Shown here piece after piece: positions 45,353-58,313 of a stretch of DNA of 64,000 nt. The DNA lies in contig JAJVDF010000046.1 in assembly GCA_022410635.1 (NCBI GenBank), positions 573,884 through 637,883 on the forward strand, written 5' to 3'. How positions within the stretch are numbered: the stretch's first letter is position 1; every line of letters begins with the position of its first letter. Source of the stretch: Tretioscincus oriximinensis. Taxonomy: Eukaryota; Chordata; Lepidosauria; Squamata; Gymnophthalmidae. The notes below the pieces were generated by a model that worked only from the letters and a program-made list of their open reading frames with translations, searched no databases and was not told where the DNA came from. A program made the position numbers and the translations under genes.

Positions 45353-47604
45353 TATTGTTACTGCTGAAAAATGAGGAACGTTAAAGCTTATAGACAAGTT
45401 AAAGAGAAAAATGAGTTCACTAGAAACATATTTCAGTCATGTTGCTTAAAACTGTACAATATGGTGGAAGCAGGAAATTGCATAGTAAATATATATATAT
45501 ATATATATATAGCCAGAATGAACTGTATACATGCTATGATGTTCAAACTGCAGAAATTAGCTTTGATTACCACAGTCACTCACAAAACCTTGTAATGCTG
45601 AGTCAAAAAACCTTTTCCTACTAATTTTAGTAACAGTACGAAGTAGTTAATAAGCTATTCCTCCCCCCCCCCCCCCCAGAGCATGAAAAGGGATAACAGA
45701 GTGGACCGACTATACCTGAGCAATTTCAGAGATCACCACCTGGAAAGGTTCTTCTTGATTATGCTGAATTTGCGACGTGTCACTCTGGTTATTGTCTAAT
45801 CATCATATCAGACTCCAAAGGTTCAGCAAACCCCAGGTTCGTTTACAGTTCTGTGGGTTAAACTTTAACTGGCCCTATCTCTGTGCTCTGCACAGCCCTT
45901 TGACCAGATAGCTAGGTCAATGCAACTCACTGTCTACCCAGGCTACACATGTTTACAAAATTAACAAGACAAAAGTCAACAATGGATCTGAATAAATGGG
46001 CCTGAGGTGAGAAGGATATCATTGACTAGATTAGGTGTAAAAACANTATCTCAGAATGCAAAATTTCAGCCCATACTTAGATGAACAACACTCTATAAAT
46101 TATTCTTCTTTAGAAAACTAGAGTATGGTAACTACTTTTTAAAATAATTTGTTTGCCCTAGGCAAGCAATTGGCGTATTAATTTTTGTTCTTGATGTTCG
46201 ACATATGATAAGAGTTTTCCATGAATTTGTATTAGAAACAAAAGTATATGATATTATGATTAGGGAATGGATAAATGTTGGTTTCATTAAATTTTATATG
46301 TATTTTTAAAAATGTCCTCTGAAAATTATGTAATACCCAGCTTAGAGAACATAGAGCTGTCATTTTCAAAGCTAAGCATATTTTTAATTTTATTGCATGT
46401 ATTAACATACTTATTGTTTAAGGAACTAGGAAGGGCAAACGGTGAAGATATTCTATCAAAGTCACCTATGTGAAGAACTCTCAAACTTCAAATCAAAGAC
46501 TGTGTTCACACTTGGGCAAAAAAAATCACCTTTGCTACCCAGAATGCTCATGGAAGGATGGAGAAGGCTGCTTCTGAAAGATCTCACCTGGAAGCCATCT
46601 TTCTAAGTCATTTCTGACTCTCTCAAAGAATCTTTTTTATTGCCTGTGAATGTAGATATTGTTAAACTGGAACAACGGTGATACAGCAAAGTGTCAGAAT
46701 TTCCTATTCATCATAGTAATTGAGGACACTTCGTAATCATCTTAGATTAGAAGACATGGGGTAATTTTGCACAGGCTAGATTAACTGGGGCAAGAAGTGT
46801 ACTACGAGCCTCCATTCCACATGCTGGTGCAGTCTTAAGTCCCCTTCTCTACACACTTCGTGCCCATAGTGGCTGTACCTAATCACTCACCTTCTTGCAC
46901 CATCATGCCAACCATCGGGACACTGCTATAGTGCTGATGTAGCTCCTGGTATGCTGTGCACTCAAGTTCCTTGATTGGTAGCTGTGTGCCTAGTGTCACA
47001 TGACTTCATGCTGAGATCTTGCCTCACCCAGGAAAGTCCTCCAAGCCATGATCCGCACACAGCAATGGGAGCAGCTTGTTGGAGGGCTTTGCTGCTGAAT
47101 CGCCCTTTCCCCGTGATCAGAAATTGTGGCATAACAGAATGTTTCAGTGAAATCAGTTGGTCTGCAGTTCAATTCACATAGAGCAGCCTCCAAATTATTC
47201 ACATAGAGGTACGTTTCTCCTGTGTAGATGCAGTCTAAGGAATCATTTATATGTCCTTCACTCCAAAGTTCTGATTTTGCCTTTAGGCAAGACACAGGGC
47301 ATATTGTCTTCAGAGTAAGAATGGAGGGAGCCATGTTTCATTGAACCTCTTTTCGGTGATCAGTAGGCACAAAAAGTGTGTGTAGTTTATTACAAAGAGG
47401 GAAGAACTGGCCCTATAGTGTATGCTTTGAATGACCCCAAGCCAATTCAAAGGCACAAATGTAAATTACCTTCTCTACATCACGTTTGTCACATATCTCT
47501 TTTTGGAAGGAAGACTAGATAGTTTGGAATATAAAGATGAACTGAAGCAAAAATACTACAGGCCCCATCCAGACAAGGGTTTTCTACCGCTATAGTTGTT
47601 ACCT
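45353..47604. other. noncoding, nothing recognised
   Basis: Apart from the AT and C runs no feature was identified. Opposed frames at 46975-47334 lack any recognisable domain. Confidence 0.4.
45490..45512 (+). repeat. (AT)n microsatellite
   Basis: An uninterrupted AT dinucleotide run of about eleven units. A poly-C run of about 15 follows at 45664-45679. Confidence 0.9.
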
Positions 47605-48035
47605 CATGAAAGCCAGTTTGGTGCAGTGGTTAGATTGTTGTACTCTTATTTGGTAGTCTCCCGGTTCAATTCCACACTCCTTGGCCTGTGGAATTTACTT
47701 CCTGAAGAAGTGGTAGCAGCTAACAGCTTGGATAGCTTCAAGACAGGACTAAACAATATTTTGCTTGCATCTGATGGGCCTCTGTATGAGACAGAATGCT
47801 GGACTAGATGGGCTCTGGCCTGTTCCAGTATGGCTCTTCTTATGTTCTTATGTCCTCTAGGAAGCCAGCTGGGTGATTTTGGGGCAATCATAGTTCTTTA
47901 GAACTCTCTCAGCCCCACTTACTTCACAGGGTGTCTGTTGTGGAGAAAGCAACAAAAAGCTATGTGCACCCCCCTATAGTTGGTCACCCTGAGACCTTCA
48001 GGTATAGGGTGGGATATAAGTATAAATAAATAAAT
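47605..48035 (+). mobile_element. second tRNA-type SINE family, split by a CR1 3' fragment
   Basis: The head GCCAGTTTGGTGCAGTGGTT, then CCCGGTTCAATTCC is tRNA-like (A and B boxes). The body resumes at about 47866 with GAAGCCAGCTGGGTGATTTT, CTCTCTCAGCCCCACTTACT and the tail GGTGGGATATAAGTATAAAT. Between them, about 47660-47865, lies a plus-strand CR1 3' end. This body is typical of squamate genomes in my recollection. Confidence 0.78.
47660..47865 (+). mobile_element. CR1 3' end inserted in a SINE
   Basis: TGGAATTTACTTCCTGAAGA, then GAGACAGAATGCTGGACTAG and CAGTATGGCTCTTCTTATG match the CR1 3' ends at 3761-3912 and, inverted, 50955-51540. Confidence 0.75.
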
Positions 48036-50954
48036 AATGAAGAATTGGCCTCACATTCACATGTAGTTTCAGTAACCAGATCGGTTTATATTGCATTACT
48101 GTGGATTTTATAAATAGTAGGGTTTTACTGATTACAGAGCGGGTGCCTGCATTTTCCCATTAGAAAGCCCATAAGATTTGCATGTGCAAGAGCAGGGAGG
48201 AGGTGGGAATTGAGAGCTCTGATGCATGAGAAGAGGGAAGGGCAGCTAATCAAAAGGCTGCACACACGGTGAGTTCACAGAGCTATAAAACAAATGCTCG
48301 CTGCAGTAACGCAAACTGAGAGGTACATGAGGGCAGAGACCGTGATTGGGCTATTCTGGATTTAAAATAAATACCAGATTTAACCCATTTGTCTGGAAGG
48401 CACCACAATTTCACCACAAATTCATAGGAGAGACTTTTGCCACTGATTACCTAGTTCTTACCTTGTCACCTGAAATGATTATGCAAAATGATTCCTACCA
48501 TGGCCTGTATATTAGATTTTGAAGGATCAGGAGAGACCATAATGCTCTGAATTAGTCTCATGTTTCAGTCCTGCTCATGCCTATTCAAGTGTAACTTACA
48601 CTGAGTTTAGGAAATACCACTTGAAAACAGCATCTGAAAATGCCAATGAAAGACCTTAGATAAGTAAGCAAGGACTGTAATATTATTTGAAATAATCACT
48701 AAGGTTTCCTCTTTTTTCTGAACCATGCAATTTCAGCTGAAGCCAGAGCTCAAGATGCAGAAGAAAGTCCGAATTCCAATTTGCTATTTTCCTTTGGTAT
48801 TCATCACACGTGATAAAATTGCTCTTTGATCCAACATGAAAGTGCTGTTTCTATGTCAAGTCAAACAGGAATTATTGTATGGATAACAAGCATGAAAAGC
48901 AAGGGGAGGATTGGTACTGAGCCCATGTGCCGTACACTTGGTAGTTTAATTTTATTTACTGAGTAGGGCAGACATCAATGCAAGGATGGAAGCAGCAAAG
49001 ATTTGGACAATTCAATATTAAATTATTAATTAGCATTTGTTAAATTATTTCTGTTCCGTAGCCACGACACAGTCGCACTGTTGTCAGAAACACGATTGTT
49101 TAAATAAGAAACTATCCAATGAAAAATAGGAAGAAGGAATAAATGTGAAACAGAAATGTCATCCTACAGAAGCCATGAAAGAAACATTTACAAGCACACT
49201 ATATTGGAAACATATTTTATATATGGATATACAGAGAGATTTTTAAAAAATACAAATTAATCTAAGTAACTTTATTTTTATTATATGATTTCTCAACAAT
49301 AGAATTACCTAAACCGGCAAAAATGCTTAATTATAATACCTTATGTATTCAGTGCAAAGGGTGTTAGTTAAAGAGTCGAAGAATTGAAATAATTGAAGAA
49401 TTAGTAACAATTGTGAATTAGTGAACTGGAATGAGTTTTAGTGAAGATTCCTGATAAGTGAACTGACAATCAATAGGAGGAAATGTTAGTGAAAAAAGTG
49501 AGAGGTGACTTCAGACAGATTTGGAATTTGTTTTGCATCAATAATATGAGGGGGGAAACTACAACAAAAGAAAAAGCTTATTTATGAAGCTTTTCATATT
49601 TTTTCTATTGATTGTATATGTAATTTGTTATGAGGTTATGCACAATGGAGCAATGTATTTTGTAGCTGTTGTTGGTCGGAAAGAAGTAGATGAAGACACC
49701 ATCTTGATTATATTTGCTGTTATCTCCAGTGTGTTATTTGTCTTCTAAAATGGCCAGTGTAATTAACAATTCCACTCTCGTTCCTATATTGTAATTATTC
49801 CAAAATTCAGAATATGTCAATTTCAGTAGTGGATTCAGTTCATGTGAAATTTCTGTGTAGTATGGCAAGCCAGGCTTTGATACAGTCTTCTGTATTAGAT
49901 TAAATTGGTGTGCTGCATTAGACAGAAATACAGGTAATGGTGGATCCTTATTCAGTATGCAAATGGGAGGAATGAGTTGTTACTAACATTGAGGTTCTTT
50001 TTTAAAGTTTATTATTTATGCTTAATTATACATGAAAACATATAACACAACCCCCTAATGTTATTTTTGTACTGCCTGTTATCTTTCTAAGTCATGTTTA
50101 CCTGAGTTGCCCTATTTCAAACACAAAACACATACAAAGGTATACCACTTTACGTCTTTTTCATTTATTCACAAAAACAGGCTATTTTTGTAAGGTTGTT
50201 AGATCATGGAAATTCAAAGCGGGCAAAATCTATTTTTGTTCCAGCACAAGTATCTGGTTTCTTTTGTTCATGTCTCACATTACGCTTTGGAATCAGGACA
50301 CTGTGTTAATTGGTAAACAGGCAGAGTATTAACAGATGAGCAGACCACTTTTCAAATCACAAAGTAGACTGTCTTACTGCCTACCTCTCTATTACTGTTC
50401 TTTAAAGTGCTAGAAACCCCCTTGTCAGGCCATATTTATAAGAATCCCTACTATAGCGCTACAAGATGGGTAAACTGGAACCAGTATAAGCCTTCCATCC
50501 ATTCTATGGTGGGGTGGATAACTTTTAATATAGAACAAAACAGAGCACATTGGGATAGCCTGTTCCATGCTAATCCGGTGTCAGCTCTGAACTAGTGCAG
50601 TGGAGTCTCCAAATATTTGAAGGTAAGGCCAAGTTCCTGGCTTTCAGAGCTCCCAAGGACCCCCCTTGTTGGGCCACTGAAGTGGGGCTCACTTGGGATA
50701 TGCCTTTATTTTCTGTTATACCACGTTTTTCTAGACCAGTAGACTTCAAAATATAGGTCTACTGATAGGGTAAAGAGGACACATTTGGGTCATTGTAGCC
50801 AAGTCCAATTCTTATTTTACAAATTGAATGAACTGAGAGTGTTTAGTGCACCTGCTATTCTGCATGAGTGAGAGTCGAAGAATTTTCACTTGAACTATTG
50901 CATGGAAAGACTAACAGATTCTTAAGGTTCCCTAAAAACCTTTTTACAGAAGTT
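48036..50954. other. noncoding, nothing recognised
   Basis: AT-rich sequence. A 54-codon hydrophobic frame at about 49584-49748 has no identified homologue. No repeat family is recognised. Confidence 0.4.
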
Positions 50955-51540
50955 AGAACATAAGAACATAAGAAGAGCCATACTGGATCAGGCCACAGCC
51001 CATCTAGTCCAGCATTCTGTGTCACACAGAGACCCACCAGATGCACCTGGGCNGTCTGAACAGAGGAAAGCAAAATATGCACCTGTTCATGACTCCCTGC
51101 AAATGGTATTTCAGGAGTCCTGCCTGTTGCTCCATCCCAGAGGCAACATCCAGACATCCATCCTAATATCCATTTATACCCTTCGTGTCCATAAACCTGT
51201 CTAGTCCTGTCTTGAAGCTGTCCTAGCTGGTTCCTACCACTACCTCTTTAGGAAGTAAATTCCATATGCCGATGACCCTCTGGGTGAAACGATAATTTCC
51301 TTTGTCTGTTCTCACTTTTCTGCCCTATCCATCTCATGCATGATTTTGTGCACTTCAATCAGATCACCTCTCAAATATCGCCTTTCGATGATGAAGAGAC
51401 CTTCATAAGGCAGGTGCTCCAGACCCTTGATCATTCTTGTTGCTCTTTCTTGCATCTTTTCTAGTTCCACAATATCCCTCTTGAGATGTGGGGACCAGAA
51501 CTGAACACAGTATTCCAAATGTGGCCTCACCACAGTTCAG
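50955..51540 (-). pseudogene. CR1 LINE 3' portion
   Basis: The minus-strand frame at 51533-51312 reads [38 protein letters not shown] and [19 protein letters not shown], the end of the CR1 polyprotein. The remaining 350 bp are the CR1 3' UTR, ending at AGAACATAAGAACATAAGAA (plus-strand reading). Confidence 0.88.
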
Positions 51541-51550
51541 ATTGCGGTAT

Positions 51551-51636
51551 TATATATTGCTCAAAACAATTAAGGGAACATTTTAACATAACAGTGTAAC
51601 ACTAAGGGTTCCCTTAATTATTTTGAGCAGTATATA
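51551..51636. mobile_element. 86-bp Tc1/mariner-like MITE
   Basis: Inverted ends TATATATTGCTCAAAACAAT (then TAAGGGAAC) and GTTCCCTTAATTATTTTGAG (then CAGTATATA) of about 29 nt enclose a 28-bp spacer. The flanking TA dinucleotides are compatible with a TA target site. Confidence 0.7.
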
Positions 51637-51679
51637 TTATGTGTCACTGATTTATGCCCAGGTTATTGCGATATTATTC

Positions 51680-51900
51680 TTTATTGTGGCTCACACTCTG
51701 GGACAGCCTCCCTCCAGAGGTTCGCCAGGTACTTAATGTATTGGTTCCTGCACCTGACAAAATGTACCCATTTTGACCTTCCAGGTGGGAGTGTATGGCT
51801 CTTTTAAATGTTGTACTGAAATTATTTTTGTGTTGCTTTTAATCTTTTGTTACCGTGGGACCTATGTAAATGGTAGGATATGAATTCCTAAATAAATAAA
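51680..51900 (+). mobile_element. L2-like LINE 3' end
   Basis: CTGGGACAGCCTCCCTCCAG, then GTATGGCTCTTTTAAATGTT and GAATTCCTAAATAAATAAAT have the layout of a non-LTR LINE 3' end (a W-N-S-L-P-like motif followed by UTR). The assignment to L2 is tentative. Confidence 0.45.
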
Positions 51901-53053
51901 TATCATGGAATGGTATTTCATCATTTCCCCTTTTATCTAATGCTGGAAAAAGTCTTGAATAAAGTATAAGAATCCAAGATGAGAGCTTGTATCACCATTT
52001 CATTCATTCACAAGCAATAATTTATTATCACACTGCTTGGCATCCCGACTCTGCACAATGGGGTGCTAATTAANCATTTGGTTTGGAAGAGTAGAAAAAT
52101 TGCTGTTAACCTCTTTTCTATTTGATACATATACTGTAGACTCACTTTCAAAATCACTTCAAGGAACAGTAGAGAAGAAGGAAAGAAAATCACAAAATTT
52201 AATCTGCCCTCTTATTTACTCTTCCGAATTCATTATGCTACAAAAAAAATCTGCAATACAAACACCCCTTGCTTTAAGGATGGTGAGATTGGGCTATATA
52301 TATATATAAATCTTATCTATTTTCTATAGATCAGGCAGGTGCTAGACTAGAAGAGAAACGTCAATTGAAGTTCCCACAACAGGAACATCTGCATCACATT
52401 CATCAGCATATAATGCAGAAATTGTTCCTGACTCAATTTTCTTTATATGTGGAAAGAATAGATTATGACAGATTATGCCAGTGGCCTTAATCTAACCCCA
52501 TCTCTGACATCTTCTGAAAGAGGGTCTCTGTTTTTGGTAATATGTCATAGATGATTACTACCAGGAGCCATGGTGGAGTTCAGCTAAAATTATGCTAGTC
52601 TTTGAATGAACATCTGGAGCAACCCATGATCCAGAACATGAGAAAGACCAAACAGTCATTACAAAATGCGAACACAAAGTTGTAAGAGAACAGGTCAGAT
52701 GGCAGCAGTGGCAGCAGGACTGTAATGCTCTCAAACCTACCTACCTACCTTTTTATTTATTTACAACATCCCAGAAGAAGGAAAGGGCAAATAATTCCTT
52801 TATTGTTGCTGAGAAAGCCAGCATTTAAGATCATTTTCTCCAGACAATCGTAATTGTCTGGGGGAGCTAGCAATCTATAATTTTATAAATCAACGTGTGT
52901 ATGTAAGTATGTCTCTGGAAAAAGGGAAGTTCGTGCGAATTATAGATAAGACGATAAAGGGTGTCCCTCACCTTACTGGCGAGTTATACTTGGTGTTACT
53001 GCATATTAAATATAATTCAAATGGAACACAGATCTTCAAATCAATTTAAATGA

Positions 53054-53820
53054 ATGGGGAACTGGCTATCCCAAACTACTAGTATTACATACAATAAATT
53101 TAAAGAACTACANCTGAAAATGATCACAAGGTGGTATAGAACCCTGGCTCAAATGGTCCATATGGGGGCTGCCTCTGCAGATTGTTGGCATGGGTGCTTG
53201 ACCAGAGGAACCTTTATTCGTATGTGGTACAAGTGTCATCACTTATCTGCCTTCTGGGACTTAATTGCCCAGGAAATTAACTTTAAACTGGGAGTGAATA
53301 TTCCAAGATATAGAAAGTTTATAATAACAGCAGAAATGGCGGGCCTAAATTTACCCATCAATAAAGAATATATACTGAAAAGATGTATATGGGCAGCGCA
53401 TATGGTAACTGCCAGAGGACGGAGAGACAAGGATAAATGCTTTCTTCACCTCTGGTATGATTATATTGTGGAGATGCTATATTTTGATGTAATCAGAGAA
53501 AAAAGATTAAGGGCTATGAGAATATCAATTCAGCATATGTGGCATAACAACTGGGCACAGCTCATTGCTGTTGGTTTAGGGACTAATAGAAACTTGATCC
53601 TCTCACATAGCATTGGCATGACTGTACGATTGAATTTTTTGCAAAACACTGTTTATCATACAAGTTAGCAACTTTTGCGGGTCATCCGGTTGGGTGGGGG
53701 GCTTGGGGGTTTGGTGTTTGGTTTTGTAAGTTTCACTCATGTTCCTTGTATATGGATGTACTTTGTTTGTGTGCATAAAACAACAACAACAACAATAATA
53801 ATAATAAAAATAAAAATAAA
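53054..53820 (+). pseudogene. L1 LINE ORF2 C-terminus and 3' UTR
   Basis: A 204-codon open frame contains KMITRWYRTLAQM, a Cys-His segment CWHGCLTRGTFIRMWYKCHH and WDLIAQEI, as at the ORF2 C-terminus of vertebrate L1 (usually W-Y-L-T-P, C-W-R-C, G-T-F-L-H-M-W-W). The first knuckle Cys pair is altered to CWHGC. A G-rich UTR (GGGTGGGGGGCTTGGGGGTT) and an A-rich tail at about 53777-53820 follow. It is 5' truncated. Confidence 0.85.
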
Positions 53821-56800
53821 GTCATATGGATTTCATTCATATGATACTAAATTATTACTTTTCATTTCCAGCAGGCCTGTTTTGGAAGTCATTGTATTGA
53901 AATACAACAAATGCTAATATAATGCTACATGTTTAGTCACTCTGCATGCCATTCTATGCAGGGGGAAAGTTGTTTTGGTTTTTCCCAACACAACAGCCTG
54001 ATGTTGGTATGTCTCTTTTTTATTATTAAGAACACATTTTTTGTTTCTTTCCGTTAGTATCTTTCTTTTTCTCTTTGCAGATTTTGGTAGATGTGCATTT
54101 TCTGATTAATAGGCCAATTGTTGATCTATTTTTCTCCTCTTTAAATGAGTGTTTATTGTGTGTATTTTTAGAAAATCAATGTTATTTTCTTCTAGCACAA
54201 AGGCTACTCAGAAGCAATAAAATTTCTTTTAATTATAGAATTACTACTAAATGAAATATTCAAGTGAGATTAACTTTATAGAACAAAAGGATGTAAGGCG
54301 CTTCCATGGGTTTCATAGCAATCAGATGAAAGGTTCCAATTTAGTGCATGATCATAACACTGAAATAATGGTGTAGCATTCTAGATTTAAGAACCACTCA
54401 ACCAGGGAGCCCTTTATCATGGCAGACACCACAAGACAACAGATCTTGTTACTGTTTTGAATGGAAGCTTCCAGTGGGAAACAAGCTGATCACACAGCCC
54501 ATTTTCTCTGATGGGAAATTGAATCCCTGCAGTAACCAGTTGTGTACACATGCATTCATAAACATGAATGTTTGGTTTTTGCACTGGGGAAAAAAGGACT
54601 TTTTCAATGTTCTTGATGCTGAGGCTGGTTCAGTTTAGTCAAACACAAACAGATGCAAGTTTATTTCAACTCTTTTTGAATGTGAATTGTTTGTGCAAAT
54701 TTGCAAACACAAACCGAACTTTGCACACCTCTTGTTAAAATTGAAGAATATTTGTTGCTGAGATCAAAACCAAGACCACCCTACTGATGTAAGGGTCTCA
54801 GGCTCTTCTAATTAGAGTAATGAACTCTTAATGGAATTCCACCTCCTTCACATTGTTGGTAGATGTATACTTTTCCTTGTTGCAATGAAATGGAAAAAAT
54901 GGTTCTAATTTCTCCCTAGGGTGATCGGATCAATCACACATAGACGGACTTTAGTTAGAGTCATTTTCAATCTATGAAGTCTCAGTTCTTCTCAATCCAA
55001 AATGATTGAATCCAAGCCCATCTCAAGGGCAGTAAAGATCAGCTGAACCCTCCATATTTTCCTGCTGCCAACAGTACCTGTTGGTGTCGCTTGGCAGGAT
55101 TAATGATCATGTCAGTTCTGTCCCTTCCTCTGCCCACCAAGATTCTGCTCAATTGTATTCACAGCTACCACCCTACAAAGCTTCATGAAAGCCAAGTCAC
55201 CATTTATTTACCTTTCCTATTTTGGTTTTGAACAGCCAGCAAGTTGCCTTTATTCCATGTTTTAATGCCACACATCTTCCACTCTCCACTCTGTTATTTG
55301 TTGAGCTTCTTGTGTTCTTTTTAACATCTTTTTATGCATCCACATTTTGTTTATGGAAAGATCAAGAGGTGGCTGTCCCAGTTTGTATTGTGGAAGGCCA
55401 CCTTCTTCCTCACATTTAATGTAATGAATAGTAGGGGCATTTCCTCTTCTCTCTAAGGCGAGCAGGACAGTGTAATTTTTAAAATTTTTATAACATAATC
55501 CTTGTGAAGTTTAGAGANGCTTTTCCCAAGAAAGAAAGTCAAGAATTGCAGCTTTAATATCAATGTTTACTTTATGTTTTTCCTTGATGATTTTGAAATA
55601 CCATTTAGTTTTCATACTACTCACAGTTTTTTTGCTCTTAGTGCCATGGCATGGCTGATGCTTAGTACATGCTACTATTTCCAATGTTTACTTTTAAAAC
55701 CAAGTGTGTGTATGGGTGTGTCTGCTTTTCCCACTTCTTGTAAATTAATGATATAGCAATTCGAATAAACGTGCAATTATGTTACCTTCGTTCATTTCTC
55801 TAGAACTTAACATAGAGAAACCATTAGTTTATTTGTTCTAACTTAAGGTTGAAAGGATTCCCTACACATACACACAAAGCAAACCAGTTTCTTTATTCTA
55901 ACCAGACTGCATAGAATACTGAAACTCTAAAGCATTTGTAGATGGCCATAAGAAATGAACAATGAGTTTACTAGTCACCTAAGTCATCCAGACTGGCCTC
56001 TATTTTTCCTGGACTTGTGGCAAAAAGAAAGATTTGTTCAGTTGAGTTATAGTTCAACATAAGAATTATAGGAGGGATGACTGGGAGAGCAAGTAAGGGA
56101 ATATGTCTAAGAATCTATGGCACAACTTATGGTGGGAGACATTGCCCTCTGTGCCCCTGGCCAGGCTACAAATATTCTATTTACCATAATATTTTTCACT
56201 AAGGACCAGGACAGTGTATAATGCAACAGTTCGAATAGCACTATCAATACAGGTAAAATAAGTCATATAAAAACATAACAACATTCAGTGAGTACCACTG
56301 AATATCGTCTTATGATTATCTGAAGTCAGACCATAGTGATGCACATCGTCTGGAAAAGTTCTTCTTGCAGGACCAGATGGACTCAAAAGGACTCCTCTTA
56401 TGCTGTCCTCTCTGATGTTCCTTAGGTGCCTAAATTCCTAGTCTTAAGGCATCAATTGCTGACCTATCTTTTTATGAAGGCCTTTCCAGAGTGAATGCTA
56501 TCTTTATTATTTTAATATTTTGTATTTTCCATATTTTATGCTTTGAGATTATATTTTAATGAGAAATGGTGTACAAATATTTCAATAAAGAAATAAGTAT
56601 GTAATAAGATATAAAAATAGATTTCTTCCAAGTTAGTATGTTAAAAAGTTTGCAGTTTGGGGTGGTACAAGCACGTCTGTATGGATGTATAATTTTTAGG
56701 TTCTGTACATAAAATTCTTTAGTTAAGAAAAATTGAAGGCTGAGTTGCTACTGGTATAGCACCCCAAATTAGCACAGTGCTACTAGAATCTATAAATTAG

Positions 56801-57345
56801 GCAGTTTGCACAAGTTCCTAAATAATCTGCGATTCAACCTAATGGGGCAGGAATATTTTCTCCCCTACCTCTGGAACTTCAAGGACTTCAGAACTGAGAG
56901 ACTCCGGAGTAAGGGCTTCAAAAGATGGGCATCTGAATATAGTCTCAGTGTAAAGAGGCCTAGTAAAAATGAGCAGGCAGGCTCTTTGAGCATGCTCCTG
57001 TAAGAGCAATTTTAAGCACTATAATTTTAGGTGTACATATAAAAAAGGTTTGTATATATACATGGGAGTGTTAAATGATGGCTCTTTCTTCGAAATGATT
57101 ACTCATTTCACATGACTTGGTTTCTTTTACTCTTGATCTTAAATCCCTTAGAGAAAGAAGAATGTATTTTTCTGAGGAGCTCAAAATCTGTCTTGCATGT
57201 TGCACTGTAATTTGCCTGAAAGATAACCCATTGGAAACTTTGGCATATTAGGAACAAGTGTTAGTCATTAAATGAATGAATGAATAATAACAGCCATTTA
57301 AACAACAACAGCAATAACGGTGATATTGGATCTGCCCACACCATT
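53821..57345. other. noncoding, nothing recognised
   Basis: AT-rich sequence with no credible gene or named repeat. An AATGAATGAATG run lies near 57270. Confidence 0.4.
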
Positions 57346-58212
57346 GTATAAGGATGCATTCATACAGCTTTTATTCCTCAATCGATGTGAGATGAGGGAG
57401 GTTCTGGCACACGTGTTAAGCGTGTTTCAGCAGTCATCCCACAATAAACGACATTTATTGTGGAATAAACTATTGCTGGGATATTCAGGCATTATTGCTG
57501 AGAACCTCTGATATCTCGCAGCCAATCTCTGTCATCTTGTGACCAACCCCGTTCCTCTCCTGTGTGAACACATTAGTGAGAGAGACAGGAGGAGAGAGAT
57601 GAAGGAAGCACCGCCTCCTTGCTTCGGCGGGGAAATCTGTCCACCTTTCCCTAAGCCCACCTCCCTCCTCCTGCTTTCGGGGGCTGCTGCCTGGAGATCA
57701 GCACGGCGAAGCGACGAGCAGGACGTTGTTGCTGTCAAATGGTTTGGCTAAGGTGAGGAGGTGGCGGGGAGGTTGACAGGATGTCAATGCTGCTTGTCGC
57801 TTAGCTTTGCTGATCTCCAGGCAGCTTCTCGTGACATGCAGCCGCCTCCGTTGCATTGCTTTGGCTGCGCCCTCCTTCTAGCCAGCCTCCACCTGCTTTC
57901 GGGGGCTGCTGCCTGAAGATCGGCTCGGTGAAGCGACAAGTAGCATTGAGATGTCCTGTCAACCTCCTCCTCTTCACCTTAGCCGAACCATTAGACAGCG
58001 AGGACATCCGGCTTGTCGTTTCGCCGAGCCAATCTCCAGGCAGCAGGAAACAACACGGCGGAGCCTGCTGCATATCATGAGATATACGTGTGCACAGATG
58101 TGCCATTGTATATTCTGGAATATAGCTTCATGGTGTGCAAGGACACGCCATTGCTATATTCCAGAATATAGCTTTATTCCAGTTTTTACTTCATCATGTG
58201 AACACAACCTAA
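57346..58212. mobile_element. GCGTTCACAC-type palindromic element, copy B (inverted to copy A)
   Basis: It starts TAAGGATGCATTCATACAGC and ends CATCATGTGAACACAACCTA. It shares with copy A, in reverse order, GGAGGTTCTGGCACACGTGT (complement), CCTGAAGATCGGCTCGGTG modules and TTGCTATATTCCAGAATATA. The CpG-rich core is conserved in layout. Confidence 0.72.
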
Positions 58213-58214
58213 GA

Positions 58215-58313
58215 TTACACTATATTTTAGACAAGTTTGTTTTGGAATAACCATGATTTATTCCAGAATATCCATTTGTAACAGAGTGCATAAGTGACAT
58301 CTTAATGCAGCTA
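58215..58313. mobile_element. possible palindromic element, copy 3
   Basis: GGAATAACCATGATTTATTC, then CCAGAATATCC and ACATCTTAATGCAGCT resemble the right half of 14970-15121. It abuts the preceding element. Confidence 0.4.

Noticed and set aside
46975..47334. Opposed frames of 68 and 112 codons
   Set aside because: No motif, no family resemblance, no splice structure.
53054..53668. 204-codon frame as a cellular gene
   Set aside because: The W-Y-R-T, Cys-His and M-W-Y-K-C pattern and the A-rich tail identify it as the end of L1 ORF2.
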